Shown here: piece by piece, positions 50,543 to 60,273 of the stretch
Position numbering within the stretch: the first letter of the stretch is position 1
How the letters are laid out: every line of letters begins with the position of its first letter
DNA from: Roseiarcus sp963806935
Lineage (GTDB): Bacteria > Pseudomonadota > Alphaproteobacteria > Rhizobiales > Beijerinckiaceae
Reading direction: 5' to 3'
Assembly (NCBI GenBank): GCA_963806935.1
Contig: CAWEAT010000002.1
Location: forward strand, 1 to 64,000
Length of the DNA stretch: 64,000 bases
Made by a program: the position numbers and the translations under genes
Notes under the pieces: model-generated
Seen by the model: the letters and a program-made list of their open reading frames with translations, nothing else
Databases searched by the model: none
Told to the model about the DNA's origin: nothing

Positions 50543-51241
50543 CTAGATAGGCGCCGAGCGACGCCCAGCAAGAGAGCGACTATTTCGTCGAGACGACATT
50601 GTCTCTAGCCGCGCCGACCTCGTCCGCGGCCCGACAATCCGCCGAATTGAGCTGAGGTCCCGGACAAAAGCCTCATAGGCGGCGCGCCTCTCATGTTCGT
50701 CGCGCAGGCGCAGGAGCGCGGACGGGTGGACGGTGATCAAGACCTGCAGGCCGCTCGGGAGGTCAAGCACCTCGCCGCGATTGCTCAAGATCGGCACCGG
50801 GCGTCCGACCAGGCTTTGCGCTGCGGTCGCTCCAAGCGCGACGACAAGTTGCGGCGTTATCGCCTCGATTTCGCCGAAGAGCCACCTCGTGCTGCACACC
50901 TTGATTTCGCCGGCGTTCGGGCGCTTGTGCAACCGCCGTTTGCCGCGCGGCTCAAACTTGAAATGCTTGACCGCGTTGGTCACATAGACGCGCGCGCGAT
51001 CGATGCCTGCGTCGGCGAGCGCCCTGTCCAGGATGAGCCCGGCCGGCCCCACGAACGGATGTCCCGTGAGGTCCTCGCGGTCTCCGGGTTGCTCGCCGAC
51101 AAGCATGATCTCCGCGTCGGACGGCCCTTCGCCAAACACCGTCTGAGTGGCATTCTTCCACAACGGGCATGCGCGGCAGGACGCTGCCTCGCGACGCAAA
51201 TCATCGAGGCTGCCGGTAGCTGCGCCTGCCATCACGTTCAT
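50543..51241 (-). CDS. Uracil-DNA glycosylase, UdgX type
   Basis: About 232 residues from ATG 51241 (MNVMAGAATGSLDDLRREAA). Family 4/UdgX motifs: FeS-ligating Cys in SCRACPLWKNATQ, the water-activation motif GEQPGDREDLTGHPFVGPAG, and the diagnostic loop GKRRLHKRPNAGEI (the KRRIH-like loop with the His that bonds covalently to uracil-containing DNA in UdgX). The second part has VLITVHPSALLRLRDEHER. The C-terminal 25 residues are basic and variable. It pairs with alkB in a small repair region. Confidence 0.8.
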   Translation of the reverse strand: MNVMAGAATGSLDDLRREAASCRACPLWKNATQTVFGEGPSDAEIMLVGEQPGDREDLTGHPFVGPAGLILDRALADAGIDRARVYVTNAVKHFKFEPRGKRRLHKRPNAGEIKVCSTRWLFGEIEAITPQLVVALGATAAQSLVGRPVPILSNRGEVLDLPSGLQVLITVHPSALLRLRDEHERRAAYEAFVRDLSSIRRIVGPRTRSARLETMSSRRNSRSLAGRRSAPI

Positions 51242-51383
51242 CTGGGACCGCCTTTTGCGCCAACTGAAGTCGAAGGGTGCGAACCACAAAGCCGGACGGC
51301 GACTTCGCGTTCCACCAGCGCGGGAACATTTTTGTCGGGCCGGGCGTTCGCCGGTTCAGCGGCGACGCTTTCAGGAGGTTCTC

Positions 51384-51947
51384 ATGCCGGACATTCGTCA
51401 CTCGCGCATCCTCATCCTCGCCACTGACGGGTTCGAACAGCTCGAGCTGACCGTGCCGCGCGACGAACTGCGCAAGGCTGGCGCTGAGGTGGATGTCGCA
51501 ACGCCGACAGGAAACCCAATTCGAGGCTGGAACAAGACCGATTGGGGTGAGACCGCGCCGGCCGATCTTCGGATCGCGGGCGCCAATCCGGATCATTACG
51601 ACGCGCTGGTGTTGCCGGGCGGAGTCATGAATCCCGACAAGCTTCGGCTCGACGCGGGCGCGATGTCGATCGTGAAATCGTTTCTCGGAAGCGGCAAGAT
51701 CGTCGCCGCGATCTGCCATGCTCCCTGGCTCCTTATCCAGGCCGACGCGTGCAGGAACCGGAAAATGACGTCCTACAAATCGGTGCGGAAAGACGTCGAA
51801 AACGCCGGCGGCCGGTGGCTCGACGAGGAGGTCGTGACCGACAATGGCGTGATCACCAGCCGAAGCCCCGACGACCTGCCCGCCTTCGTCGCCAAGATCA
51901 TCGAGGAGGTCGAGGAAGGCCGCCACGATCAACGGCGCGCGGTGTAA
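51384..51947 (+). CDS. PfpI/DJ-1 family protein (type 1 glutamine amidotransferase fold)
   Basis: 187 residues. The nucleophile elbow is AAICHAPWLLIQA (Cys then His); the N-terminus is RILILATDGFEQLELTVPRD with the conserved Glu; VLPGGVMNPDKLRLD follows. PfpI/YhbO/DJ-1 proteins act as stress proteins with proposed deglycase or protease activity. ATG 51384 follows AGGAGG. It is divergent from udgX, with about 140 bases between them. Confidence 0.8.
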   Translation: MPDIRHSRILILATDGFEQLELTVPRDELRKAGAEVDVATPTGNPIRGWNKTDWGETAPADLRIAGANPDHYDALVLPGGVMNPDKLRLDAGAMSIVKSFLGSGKIVAAICHAPWLLIQADACRNRKMTSYKSVRKDVENAGGRWLDEEVVTDNGVITSRSPDDLPAFVAKIIEEVEEGRHDQRRAV

Positions 51948-51954
51948 GCTCCGG

Positions 51955-52143
51955 CTATCGCCGACGCGGCGCCGCCTTTCTGGACCCCGGCGCTTTCGCG
52001 CCGACCTGCTCCTCGGGCGGCTTTGCGACGCTGTCGTTGTAGTCCTCGTGCTCCGCGGCATATGGCTGCCGATTCTCTCTCGGTTCGCCGTGCGGCAGGC
52101 TTGCGTCGGCGCCGGGATCGGGCCGCGCACGATCTTTGGTCAT
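51955..52143 (-). CDS. Short hydrophilic hypothetical protein (62 aa)
   Basis: MTKDRARPDPGADASLPHGE begins a 62-residue, highly charged, proline-rich frame with AAEHEDYNDSVAKPPEEQVG. It looks disordered. The codon pattern and the acidic/basic composition resemble small stress-type proteins of Rhizobiales. It lies convergent with the PfpI gene. Low-to-moderate support. Confidence 0.4.
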   Translation of the reverse strand: MTKDRARPDPGADASLPHGEPRENRQPYAAEHEDYNDSVAKPPEEQVGAKAPGSRKAAPRRR

Positions 52144-52182
52144 GGGTGAATGTCCCCGCGAATGGGCGCGCGGCTCGGATGG

Positions 52183-52473
52183 TCAGGCCTTGCGGCCAAA
52201 CAGCCGGCGCAAGTTGCCTTTTGCTGCTTCGAGCGTCCGCTTTCGGGCGGGCGACAAGTTCCGGCCGGCCCTGTTGATATATAGGTTCAGCATGGACATG
52301 GCCGAGCGGAACGCGCCCGACTTGCGGCGGTCGCTCGATTCCGCGGATCGCTTGAGCGACTGGGCGATGTCGGCGGGGTCGTCCTTGCTGAAGACGTGAG
52401 GCTCGAGGTCGAGCGCATCCGAGTGCGCCGTCACTTCGGCCGACCATTTCTTCGTGCGCTTGGCCTGAGACAT
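52183..52473 (-). CDS. DUF3175 family protein
   Basis: 96 residues from ATG 52473 (MSQAKRTKKWSAEVTAHSDA). The family core LDLEPHVFSKDDPADIAQSL and KSGAFRSAMSMLNLYINRAG with a basic C-terminus (RKRTLEAAKGNLRRLFGRKA) fits DUF3175 as I know it. The function is not known. The longer frame upstream is a shadow of the adjacent small gene. Confidence 0.65.
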   Translation of the reverse strand: MSQAKRTKKWSAEVTAHSDALDLEPHVFSKDDPADIAQSLKRSAESSDRRKSGAFRSAMSMLNLYINRAGRNLSPARKRTLEAAKGNLRRLFGRKA

Positions 52474-52528
52474 GAGCGGTTTCCGGATAGGGAGAGGCTC
52501 CGGCGTCGGAGCCTCTGAGACGCGTGGC

Positions 52529-52789
52529 TCAGAAGGCGCGCCAGTCGCCGCCATGCCAATAGCCGCGGCCCGGATGCTCCTTCCAGGCGTGATGCTCGCC
52601 TTCCTTCCAGCGCCAGTCGTCCGGATGGATGACGATGCCGGCGGATGGCGGATAGGTGAAGGTCTCATGGGAGTGCCAGCAGTCGCCGTCTTCGTTGCAG
52701 ACAATTCGCGCCGAAGCGCTGAGCGACGACATGGCGACCACGCCGAGCCCTGCGAACGTTAGAGCCACGAGTTTTGCGCGGAGATTCAT
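52529..52789 (-). CDS. Small exported protein, aromatic- and His-rich
   Basis: 86 residues from ATG 52789 (MNLRAKLVALTFAGLGVVAM), signal peptide cut near ASARI. The mature part has two Cys (VCNEDGDCWHSHE) and a C-terminus rich in Trp, His and Gly (DDWRWKEGEHHAWKEHPGRG). Such proteins are common in Rhizobiales but uncharacterised. The Cys pair may be oxidised in the periplasm. Confidence 0.55.
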   Translation of the reverse strand: MNLRAKLVALTFAGLGVVAMSSLSASARIVCNEDGDCWHSHETFTYPPSAGIVIHPDDWRWKEGEHHAWKEHPGRGYWHGGDWRAF

Positions 52790-52979
52790 CGCGTGTCCTC
52801 CTCTACGGTTGGTCACCCAAAACGCCGTGCAAAGCCGGATGTTCCCGCGCCCGTTGCGCTGCGCCTTACCCCGCCTTCGCCGATGAGATCATTCGGGCTA
52901 GGATGGAAAGCGGGCGCAACGGCCCCCGGAGAGCGAGCGCGCCGGCGCGGTTCGCCTTACGTAAGCGTGGACCCTGGCC

Positions 52980-53843
52980 ATGAGACTGCGCTCGCTTCTG
53001 TTCGTCCCCGGCGACTCCGAGCGCAAGTTCGCCCGCGCGCGCGACTGCGGCGCCGATGCGCTGATCCTCGACCTCGAAGATTCGGTCGCGCCGCCCAACA
53101 AGGCCGCCGCCCGCGCCCTGGTCGCGAGCCTGATCGACAACAAGGCGGGCCGCGCCTGGTCCTGCTTCGTGCGCGTCAATGCGCTCGACACGGGACTCAC
53201 CGCCGACGACCTCGCCGCTGTCGTCAAGCCCGGCCTCGACGCGGTTCTGATCCCGAAGGCCAACAGCGCGGCCGATCTCGAGCTTATCGGCCAGCGCCTC
53301 GACGCGCTCGAAAACACGGCCGGCATGCGGCATGGCTCGGTCAAACTCGCCTGCCTGGCCACGGAAACGCCTCGGGCGATGTTCGCGCTCGCCTCATATG
53401 CGCCGCCCCATCCCCGGCTGATCGCCCTCACGTGGGGCGCCGAGGACCTCGCGGCGGCGCTCGGCGCGACCGAAAACAAGGAGCCGGACGGCGCCTGGAC
53501 GTTTCCCTATCAGCTCGCCCGCGCGCAGTGCCTTTTCGCGGCGAGTGCGGCCGAAGTCGCGGCGATCGACACCGTGTACACCGACTTTCGCGATTCCGGC
53601 GGGTTCGAGCAGGATTGCCGGCGCTCGCGGCGCGACGGCTTCGTCGGCCGTCTCGCGATCCACCCCGACCAGGTCGCCGTCATCAACCGCGCCTATGCGC
53701 CCTCCCCCGCCGAGATCGAGCATGCGCGCAAGATCGTCGCCGCGTTCGAGGCCGATCCCGGCGCGGGCGCGCTTGGAATCGACGGCAAGATGGTCGACAT
53801 TCCGCACCTGAAGGCGGCGCGCAAAATCCTGTCGTCGATCTGA
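52980..53843 (+). CDS. HpcH/HpaI-family CoA ester lyase (CitE/Mcl-like)
   Basis: 287 residues. MRLRSLLFVPGDSERKFARA is the standard start of CitE-type lyases. DALILDLEDSVAPPNKAAAR holds the metal-binding acidic residue, CFVRVNALDTGLTADDLAAV the Arg, and TWGAEDLAAALGATENKEPD the second metal-binding Glu/Asp. It probably cleaves malyl-CoA, citramalyl-CoA or a related ester. In methylotrophs malyl-CoA lyase runs the serine cycle, but the relation here is closer to the general CitE group, so I do not call it mcl. Confidence 0.75.
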   Translation: MRLRSLLFVPGDSERKFARARDCGADALILDLEDSVAPPNKAAARALVASLIDNKAGRAWSCFVRVNALDTGLTADDLAAVVKPGLDAVLIPKANSAADLELIGQRLDALENTAGMRHGSVKLACLATETPRAMFALASYAPPHPRLIALTWGAEDLAAALGATENKEPDGAWTFPYQLARAQCLFAASAAEVAAIDTVYTDFRDSGGFEQDCRRSRRDGFVGRLAIHPDQVAVINRAYAPSPAEIEHARKIVAAFEADPGAGALGIDGKMVDIPHLKAARKILSSI

Positions 53844-54110
53844 ACGCTCCGGGCGCTGCCGTGCGAGAGATCATGTTCTTGCTTCGTTCTCACACTTGGA
53901 CTATAGTCGCTTCCGATCAAGCGTATGCGGATCTTACGGCAGTCACGGGAATCGTGAGGCCGGCCCCGTCGCTTCACAAAGGGTTTTCGGAGCCACGATC
54001 GACCTGTCGGTTTGGCGGATCGACCCTATATAGACAGCATGTACGGGCGAGCCTTCGCAGGACTTGCCGACCGTCAATTACCCCCCGTCAAAAGCTTATT
54101 GAGGGACACT

Positions 54111-55548
54111 ATGGCAGACGCAAGCGCACTGTGGGGACTTCTCAGCCAGGCGGCCGACCCGGCGGTGGCCCAGGCCCTTGAGAAATCAGTTGAATCGGAT
54201 CCCGACCGAAACTTGAACCGCATCAACCCTCTCGCCTACGCGGCCGAGCACAAGCTCGACGAGGAACACACGATCGGCGGTTTCGTCCACGCGGCTCGAA
54301 CTCGGGCTGTTCGACATGTCGTGGAACATGTTGTGCCCGGGATGCGGCGGCGTGCTCGAGAGCGGCGCGGCGCTGAAAACCATGAATCACTCGCACTACT
54401 ACTGCTCGCTCTGTGCGTCGGACTACGAACCGACGCTCGACCAGCTCGTCGAGGTGACTTTCACGGTCAATCCGCGGATTCGTCGCATCGCCGCGCATGA
54501 TCCCGATTCGCTGCCCTTCGCCGAATACATGCGCCAGATCTTCTGGAGCTCGAGCACCACGGTGCCTGACGATGTCGAAAGCGTCGTTCAGAATACGACT
54601 CTCGACGCTATGGAGCTGGCGCCGGGCGAAAAGGCGGCCATGTCGCTTACACTCCCGAAAGGGTTTGTCATCGTCTTCGACCCCGTGACACATTCGTCGC
54701 TGTTTCTAGAGGTCGAAGGCGAGGAGACGCATGAGCGGCGCAACCTGTCGCTCGTCTTCACCGATAAGCACGTTCACAGCGGCACGCTCAAGATTCAGCC
54801 CGGGCCGGCGCGCATTTCATACGAGAACAAAGCCGCGCGCCGTACGCTGCCAGGCGTTTGGATCCATACCGAGGAGATGGACAAGATCACCAGCGGGCGA
54901 AGGCCGTTCCTGAACGCGACGCGGCTGCTCACCAACCAGGAGTTCCGCGACCTTTATCGCAGCGGCACGTTCGATCCGGAGCAGCGGTTCAAGATCACCA
55001 GCCTGACGATCCTGTTCACCGACCTCAGAGGATCCACGGCGCTCTACGATCGCATCGGCGATCTCGCCGCCTTCGATCTCGTGCGCAGCCATTTCGGCGC
55101 TCTGCTCGAGGCGGTGGCCGCAGAGGGCGGCGCGGTGGTCAAGACCATCGGCGACGCGGTGATGGCGACCTTCGCGACCCCAGACCGGGCTCTGCGCGCG
55201 GCCATGCGGATGCGCGAGGAAATGCGCAAGATCAACGAGGCTCGCGGCAGCGAGGACCTGGCGCTCAACATCGGGCTGCATTCGGGTCCGTGCCTGGCGG
55301 TGATGCTGGACGACCGGCAGGATTATTTCGGCCAGACGGTCAATATCGCCTCCCGCGTTCAGGGGCTGGCGGAGCCGGACGCGATCCTGGCCACGAAGCC
55401 GATCATCGAAAGCTCGGAGGTCGCCCGCCTGCTCAACGAATCGAGCTATCGAACGAAGCCGCGGCAGTCATCGCTGCCGCTGCGCGGGGTCAGCGAAGCG
55501 TTCGAAATCTACGAGGTCCGGGAACGCGAAACCGCCGCGGCCGCGTAG
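54111..55548 (+). CDS. Adenylate/guanylate cyclase with N-terminal DUF5939-like zinc-ribbon domain, frameshifted
   Basis: About 479 residues. ATG 54111 gives MADASALWGLLSQAADPAVA; a frame change near 54285 joins GGFVHAA to ELGLFDMSWNMLCPGCGGVL. The CPGC...CSLC pair forms a zinc ribbon. A middle domain follows to about residue 300, then the class III cyclase catalytic domain: SLTILFTDLRGSTALYDRIG (first metal Asp), EGGAVVKTIGDAVMATFATP (second metal Asp), NIGLHSGPCLAVMLDDRQDY. It makes cAMP or cGMP in the cytoplasm. It is monocistronic. Confidence 0.75.
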
Positions 55549-55601
55549 CTCGCCTTGTCTCCCGATTGGCCGCAAAAACGGCCGATCGGGGATAGGCCTC
55601 G

Positions 55602-56171
55602 TCAACCGGAGCGGGTCGCTCGGCGCCCGGCCTTCTCTCGCCAGAAAACCATCTCGCCGCCGCGGTCGAGAATCCGCAACGCGACCGTCTTTGGCGGCCA
55701 AGTCGCCGCCGCGGCGGCGATGATCGCGGCGGAAACGTCCGAGGCGCGGATCTCGACTTCCCGCAACAGAGATTGCCCGGCGTCCGCGCCCGCGCCGAGG
55801 AATTGGATCCGGTAGGGCTGGGGGGTGGGAATGTCGTTTCGGTCGGGCTGAGGCCCCGGCCCATCCTCCGCGAACGACCGCGCCTCCGCGAGGGACCGAG
55901 CGTCCCGGCCTTCGCCGGGTTCGCGATCCATCACGAAAAACGTGTTCATCTCCAGTTGGGTCGAGATATTGAGGCCGATCCGGCTGCCGGTCTGGCGCGC
56001 GACCGCTCGCGCGACCAGCGCCCATTCCTCCGCGATCGCGTCGGAACTCGCTTCGTGTTCCCTTCGCCGCGCCTCGTGATAGGCGCTGTCGCCAAGATCG
56101 CGGATAAGCGCCTCGGCCTCGGTCTCGATCCGTTCCATTTTTGCGCGCCGGCTCGGCGCCCAGGAGACCAT
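55602..56171 (-). CDS. Hypothetical protein with C-terminal stress-response-like domain
   Basis: About 189 residues from ATG 56171 (MVSWAPSRRAKMERIETEAE), chosen because AGAGGGGC lies before it; ATG 56138 is an alternative. The N-terminal charged helix (ALIRDLGDSAYHEARRREHE) has a pattern I know from many Rhizobiales hypotheticals. The C-terminal EIRASDVSAAIIAAAAATWP and LRILDRGGEMVFWREKAGR resemble the DUF6894-type fold. No function is assigned. Confidence 0.55.
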   Translation of the reverse strand: MVSWAPSRRAKMERIETEAEALIRDLGDSAYHEARRREHEASSDAIAEEWALVARAVARQTGSRIGLNISTQLEMNTFFVMDREPGEGRDARSLAEARSFAEDGPGPQPDRNDIPTPQPYRIQFLGAGADAGQSLLREVEIRASDVSAAIIAAAAATWPPKTVALRILDRGGEMVFWREKAGRRATRSG

Positions 56172-56326
56172 TTCGGAGCCCCTCTGCCCTAGGGTCAATT
56201 GCTGCACAATTTCGCGGCTTATGCAACCTTTACAACCACCCAAGAGAGCTGCTGTTCCATCCGTGGCTTAAGGCTCAATGACCCTCTACGAGGCCCGGCG
56301 AACAAAGCGACCCGCGAGGCGGAGCC

Positions 56327-57220
56327 TCACTTGATCGGAGCCGCGGGGAGCTTCGCCTCGCCCGGCTCCATCACATAGGTGTGATCGAGGGAATACCAGG
56401 GCGCGCGGATCGCGGGGTCCGAGGGATGGGGCTCCTCGTGGCGGATGTAGTCGCCCAAAAGCGCCTTCGTGACGCCAAACTGCGGGTCGGCGTCGATGTG
56501 CGGGTCGTTGGGGTCATAGACCTGAGAAATCAATACCTTGAAGCCTTTCTTCACAATCAGCGCATGAAGATGAGCCGGGCGATAGGGGCTCCGCTTCTGC
56601 GCTCGCAAAAGCTGCCCGACGAGGCCGTCGGTTGGAATGGGATAGCCGATCATCTTGACGGTGGCGAACCAGAATCGGCCCTCCTCGTCCGTCGTGAATT
56701 TGCCGCGCAGGTTCATGTCGGCCTGTCCAGGGTCCTGGCTCTCGTACAGGCCGACCGGCGAAGCGTGCCAGATATCGACTTCGGCCGCCGCGACCGGCTT
56801 GCCAGCCATGTCAACGACCCGACCGCTGACGAGCAGCGGATCGCCCGGCGTCTGCGATCGAATGATTGTGCCGCCATTGGCGACCCGGGGGGAATTCACC
56901 CGCCAGAACGGGCCAAGCAGCGATTGCGACGTCTCCGTATTTCCGTTGTCGCCATTGTTGAGGAGACACACGAGCGAGGAGACCCCGAGCGAGCCCGCCA
57001 TCAGCACGGATTCGTTGTGCGTGTCCGTGCTCAGCCTGCCCATCTCATTGAGAAAGGCCGTGGCCTGGCGAAATTCGGCCTCGGTAAGCCCGACCTCACG
57101 GATGAAGCCGTGCAAATGCTTTACCAGGGACACCAGGATCTGCCGCGCGCGGGGATCGGCGGTGCGCGCCATCGCCGCAAGCGCGTCCGAGGTGACGTCG
57201 TTCTGGTTCCTGATGATCAA
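56327..57220 (-). CDS. Intradiol ring-cleavage dioxygenase (catechol/hydroxyquinol 1,2-dioxygenase family)
   Basis: 297 residues. The N-terminal helical dimerisation domain (TADPRARQILVSLVKHLHGF) is followed by the catalytic beta-sandwich: SQSLLGPFWRVNSPRVANGG, VDIWHASPVGLYESQD (first iron Tyr), a Tyr within KMIGYPIPTDGLVGQLL, and the His pair in SPYRPAHLHALIVKKG. It adds O2 to catechol-like rings to give muconates. The sequence is closest in style to hydroxyquinol dioxygenases. It is far from the operon at 1-6 kb and its partners are not adjacent. Confidence 0.8.
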   Translation of the reverse strand: MIIRNQNDVTSDALAAMARTADPRARQILVSLVKHLHGFIREVGLTEAEFRQATAFLNEMGRLSTDTHNESVLMAGSLGVSSLVCLLNNGDNGNTETSQSLLGPFWRVNSPRVANGGTIIRSQTPGDPLLVSGRVVDMAGKPVAAAEVDIWHASPVGLYESQDPGQADMNLRGKFTTDEEGRFWFATVKMIGYPIPTDGLVGQLLRAQKRSPYRPAHLHALIVKKGFKVLISQVYDPNDPHIDADPQFGVTKALLGDYIRHEEPHPSDPAIRAPWYSLDHTYVMEPGEAKLPAAPIK

Positions 57221-57423
57221 GAGCGATCCTCCCTCGCCTCCTGCCGGATGGTTTACTATTCGCAGGGGTTACGGCAAAACGCTCGGGGGACTGCGGAAAT
57301 TTGGATTCACTCGCCCGAAGGCGATTCTCCAGGACGTCGGACGTGAATCGGCAGGGGCGTTGCACGTCGAGCGGCGAGCGCCGTGGACGAGACGGATGCG
57401 GCGTCAGGGGAAGCGATTTCCGT

Positions 57424-58347
57424 TTGGTCGCCGAGATCGGATTGCGGCTCATCGGCTGCACGCTGGCCGCGCTGGCCGGCTTCCCTGCGGCCGCCATCGC
57501 GCAGCAGGCGCCGACTTCCGCGAGCGGGGGACAGCAGGCCGGCGACCAGGCGCCCGGCGCGGGCCTACAGACCGCTGACCAGGAGCTCGGCGGCGGACCG
57601 GAGGGCGATCTGCTCACTCGCACGAGGCTTTTCCAGCTCTACTACGCCGTCAAGACCGCGCCGGGGAGCGGACCGAACGGAACGATCCGAACGGTCACCA
57701 CCGACACATTCAAGCTTCGCGGCGACACCAACATCGACTTGAACTCGGACTGGCAATTGGCGCTCCGCGCCGATCTGCCGTTCCAGGTCAAGGACCCATA
57801 CAACTCGAGCAATCCGAACGCCGATTTCCTCCATGGGCTCGGCGATGCGGATATCCAGGCGGCGCTGGTCCACCAGATAAACGCCCGCTGGACAGCCGGC
57901 GCCGGCGCCCGCCTCATCATGCCGACCGGAGATTGGGACAACGGCCTCGGCTCGGGAAAATGGCAGATCATGCCGATCGCCGGCGTTCGCTACGCTCTGC
58001 CGGAAATCAGCCAGGGCAGCTATCTCGAACCGCTGATGCGATACGACCAGAGCTTCGCCGGCGACCCCGCCAAACGAGCGGTCAGCAACCTGCAATTCGC
58101 GCCGATGCTCAATCTCTCGCTGCCCGACCGATTTTACTTCACGTTCTACCCGAACCCGGACATCCGTTGGAACTTCGGCCCAGCGGTCGCCGGACAGACC
58201 GGGCGGCTCTTCCTGCCGTTCGACGCCCGGATCGGGCGCAAGTTCTCGAAGACTTTGAACGTCTCGCTCGAAGTCGGCCTGCCGATCATCAGGCAATATC
58301 CGGTATACGACTTCACCAGCCAGCTGAGAGTCAACATTAATTTTTGA
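57424..58347 (+). CDS. Outer-membrane beta-barrel/transporter-like protein
   Basis: About 307 residues. The likely start is TTG 57424 after AGGGGAA: LVAEIGLRLIGCTLAALAGF is a signal peptide cut near AIAQQ. An Ala/Gly/Gln-rich linker is followed by alternating beta-strands (DTNIDLNSDWQLALRADLPF, WTAGAGARLIMPTGDWDNGL, LPDRFYFTFYPNPDIRWNFG) and a C-terminal RVNINF, typical of OM barrels. It may import aromatic substrates in association with the dioxygenase upstream. Confidence 0.6.
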   Translation: MVAEIGLRLIGCTLAALAGFPAAAIAQQAPTSASGGQQAGDQAPGAGLQTADQELGGGPEGDLLTRTRLFQLYYAVKTAPGSGPNGTIRTVTTDTFKLRGDTNIDLNSDWQLALRADLPFQVKDPYNSSNPNADFLHGLGDADIQAALVHQINARWTAGAGARLIMPTGDWDNGLGSGKWQIMPIAGVRYALPEISQGSYLEPLMRYDQSFAGDPAKRAVSNLQFAPMLNLSLPDRFYFTFYPNPDIRWNFGPAVAGQTGRLFLPFDARIGRKFSKTLNVSLEVGLPIIRQYPVYDFTSQLRVNINF

Positions 58348-58741
58348 TATCATGTCATTGATTGAGAACTATTTTCTGTTGAGCGGCAAAAACTATCGAT
58401 TGCTGGATATCCGAATTAATGCTATTGGTTTTCTGGATTGGCAGTGATGAGCGGAACTCAAGATGGGTCGGTGTCGAGGAATTGCCCAGGGCCGCGGCTT
58501 CGGGAGGCCGGCGAAGGGGACAAGGAAGATGTTTTTGGGCCGACGGTCGCCGCAACCCATTGAAACTGCTCAATCCCGCCAAGGCGATCCAAGGCAATCC
58601 AAGCCTTTGTCTTGGCTACGTTTGGTTCGGGTCGGGCTGGGCTTTGCCGGGTTTGGATAAATTTGGCGGCGGATTGGCGAAAGGCAAAAGGCGGAGCGCT
58701 CAATATTTGTCACTTAACCGATTGATATCGCGTCGATCCCT
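58348..58741. other. AT-richer gap without a recognised gene
   Basis: 394 bases between the beta-barrel gene and gmk. The first 100 bases are unusually AT-rich and contain a chance ATG frame of 31 codons. The rest has runs such as GGTTCGGGTCGGGCTGGG. I see no tRNA, terminator or transposon end. Confidence 0.4.
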
Positions 58742-59389
58742 TCACTCGCGCATCAGCTTCTCGACCAGCTGCTCGACGCCGGCCTCGACCCGCCTCGCCC
58801 GCAGCCGCTCCGCGGCGACGATCGCCATCACGTCGCGATAGGCGCGCTGAAGGTCGTCGTTGACAATCACGTACTGGTAATTGCGCCAGCGTCCGATCTC
58901 CTGCCTGGCGGCCTCGAGCCGCGCGCCGATTGAGGCGGCCGAGTCCTCCGCCCGCCGCTCGAGCCGCGCGCGCAATTCGCTGAGCGACGGCGGCAGGACG
59001 AAGATGCTGACGACGTCCTCGCCAAGCCGGGCGCCCATCTGCTTTGCGCCCTGCCAGTCGATGTCGAACAGCATGTCGCGTCCCTGGGCCAGCACCTTCT
59101 CCACCGGCTCTCGCGGCGTGCCGTAGGCGTTGCCGTGCACCTCGGCCCATTCGAGGAGATCGCCCGCCTTTCTCATCCGGTCGAATTCGCGCCGGTCGAT
59201 GAACCGGTAGTGGATGCCGTCGACTTCGGACGAGCGTCGCGGGCGCGTGGTCACCGAGACCGAGAGCGTGAGGTCGAGCGTCTTGTCCTGCATCAGCATC
59301 CGGGTCAGCGTCGTCTTGCCCGCCCCCGACGGCGAGGACAGAATCAGGATCATGCCTCGCCGGCTCGCCGCCATTGCTTCAACTCTCAC
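58742..59389 (-). CDS. gmk: Guanylate kinase
   Basis: About 215 residues. The P-loop SSPSGAGKTTLTRML and the GMP-binding segment SVTTRPRRSSEVDGIHYRFI are diagnostic. It phosphorylates GMP to GDP in the cytoplasm. GTG 59389 overlaps the yicC stop as GTGA; ATG 59374 (MAASRRGMILILSS) is the alternative. It is the second gene of a yicC-gmk pair, a common arrangement. Confidence 0.9.
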   Translation of the reverse strand: MRVEAMAASRRGMILILSSPSGAGKTTLTRMLMQDKTLDLTLSVSVTTRPRRSSEVDGIHYRFIDRREFDRMRKAGDLLEWAEVHGNAYGTPREPVEKVLAQGRDMLFDIDWQGAKQMGARLGEDVVSIFVLPPSLSELRARLERRAEDSAASIGARLEAARQEIGRWRNYQYVIVNDDLQRAYRDVMAIVAAERLRARRVEAGVEQLVEKLMRE

Positions 59390-60273
59390 TCGACGTTCTG
59401 GACCTGCTCGCGGAATTGCTCGATTTGCGCTCTCAGTTCAAGCCCCTGCGCCGTGAGGCTGACGTCATTGGCCTTGGCGCTGAGGGTGCTCGCCTCGCGC
59501 GCCAGCTCCTGGGCCAGGAAATCGAGCCGCCGTCCGACCGCCCCTCCCCCATCGATCAGCGCTTGCGCGGCGGCGGCGTGAGTTTTCAGCCGGTCGAGCT
59601 CCTCGCGGATGTCCGCCTTGGCGGCGAGCAGAATCGCCTCCTGGTAGAGACGGTTCTCGTCGAGGCCGCGCGCAGAGCCCATCAGCGCCTCAACGCTCTG
59701 GGCAAGCCGGTCGCGGACCGCCTCAGGCCGACGCGCCGGGTTCAAGTCGGCCGCCTCCACGAGCGCCGCAATGGCCTTGAGGCGCTCGCTCAGCAGCGCA
59801 GCCAAAGCGTCTCCCTCAGTCCGACGCGCCGCGGCAAGCGCGGCGATAGCCTCGTCCACGGTCTTGAGCGCGGCGGCGCAAGCCGCGGCGGTCGACGCCT
59901 CGTCGTCGGCCGCCTCGACGATCTCGACGATGCCGCGCAGGGCCAGAAGACCGTCCATCGTCGGCGGTTGGAGCCCGGCCCCAGCCGCGGCCTCCCGCGC
60001 GGCCAAAGCGATCGATTCGAGCGCCGCGTGGTCGATTCGCGCCTCGGTCGCGGCCCCCTCGCGCTGGACGATGAGCGTGCCGAAACAGGTCCCGCGCGCC
60101 AACGTCCTGGCGAGCCGGGCGCGCGCATCCGCTTCGACCCGATCGAAGGGCGCCGGGATCCTGAGTCTCAGGTCGAGCCCCTTGGCGTTTACGCTCTTGA
60201 GCTCGAACGCCCAGCGCCATGGGCCGCTGCTTCCGGCCGCGCGGGCGAATCCCGTCATGCTGCTCAAGGCCAT
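59386..60273 (-). CDS. YicC/YloC-family endoribonuclease
   Basis: About 295 residues from ATG 60273 (MALSSMTGFARAAGSSGPWR), the typical YicC start; the frame upstream is a shadow. KSVNAKGLDLRLRIPAPFDR and FLAQELAREASTLSAKANDV near the end are conserved. YicC cleaves RNA and may act in sRNA turnover. It precedes gmk with a four-base overlap. Confidence 0.85.
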   Translation of the reverse strand: MALSSMTGFARAAGSSGPWRWAFELKSVNAKGLDLRLRIPAPFDRVEADARARLARTLARGTCFGTLIVQREGAATEARIDHAALESIALAAREAAAGAGLQPPTMDGLLALRGIVEIVEAADDEASTAAACAAALKTVDEAIAALAAARRTEGDALAALLSERLKAIAALVEAADLNPARRPEAVRDRLAQSVEALMGSARGLDENRLYQEAILLAAKADIREELDRLKTHAAAAQALIDGGGAVGRRLDFLAQELAREASTLSAKANDVSLTAQGLELRAQIEQFREQVQNVE

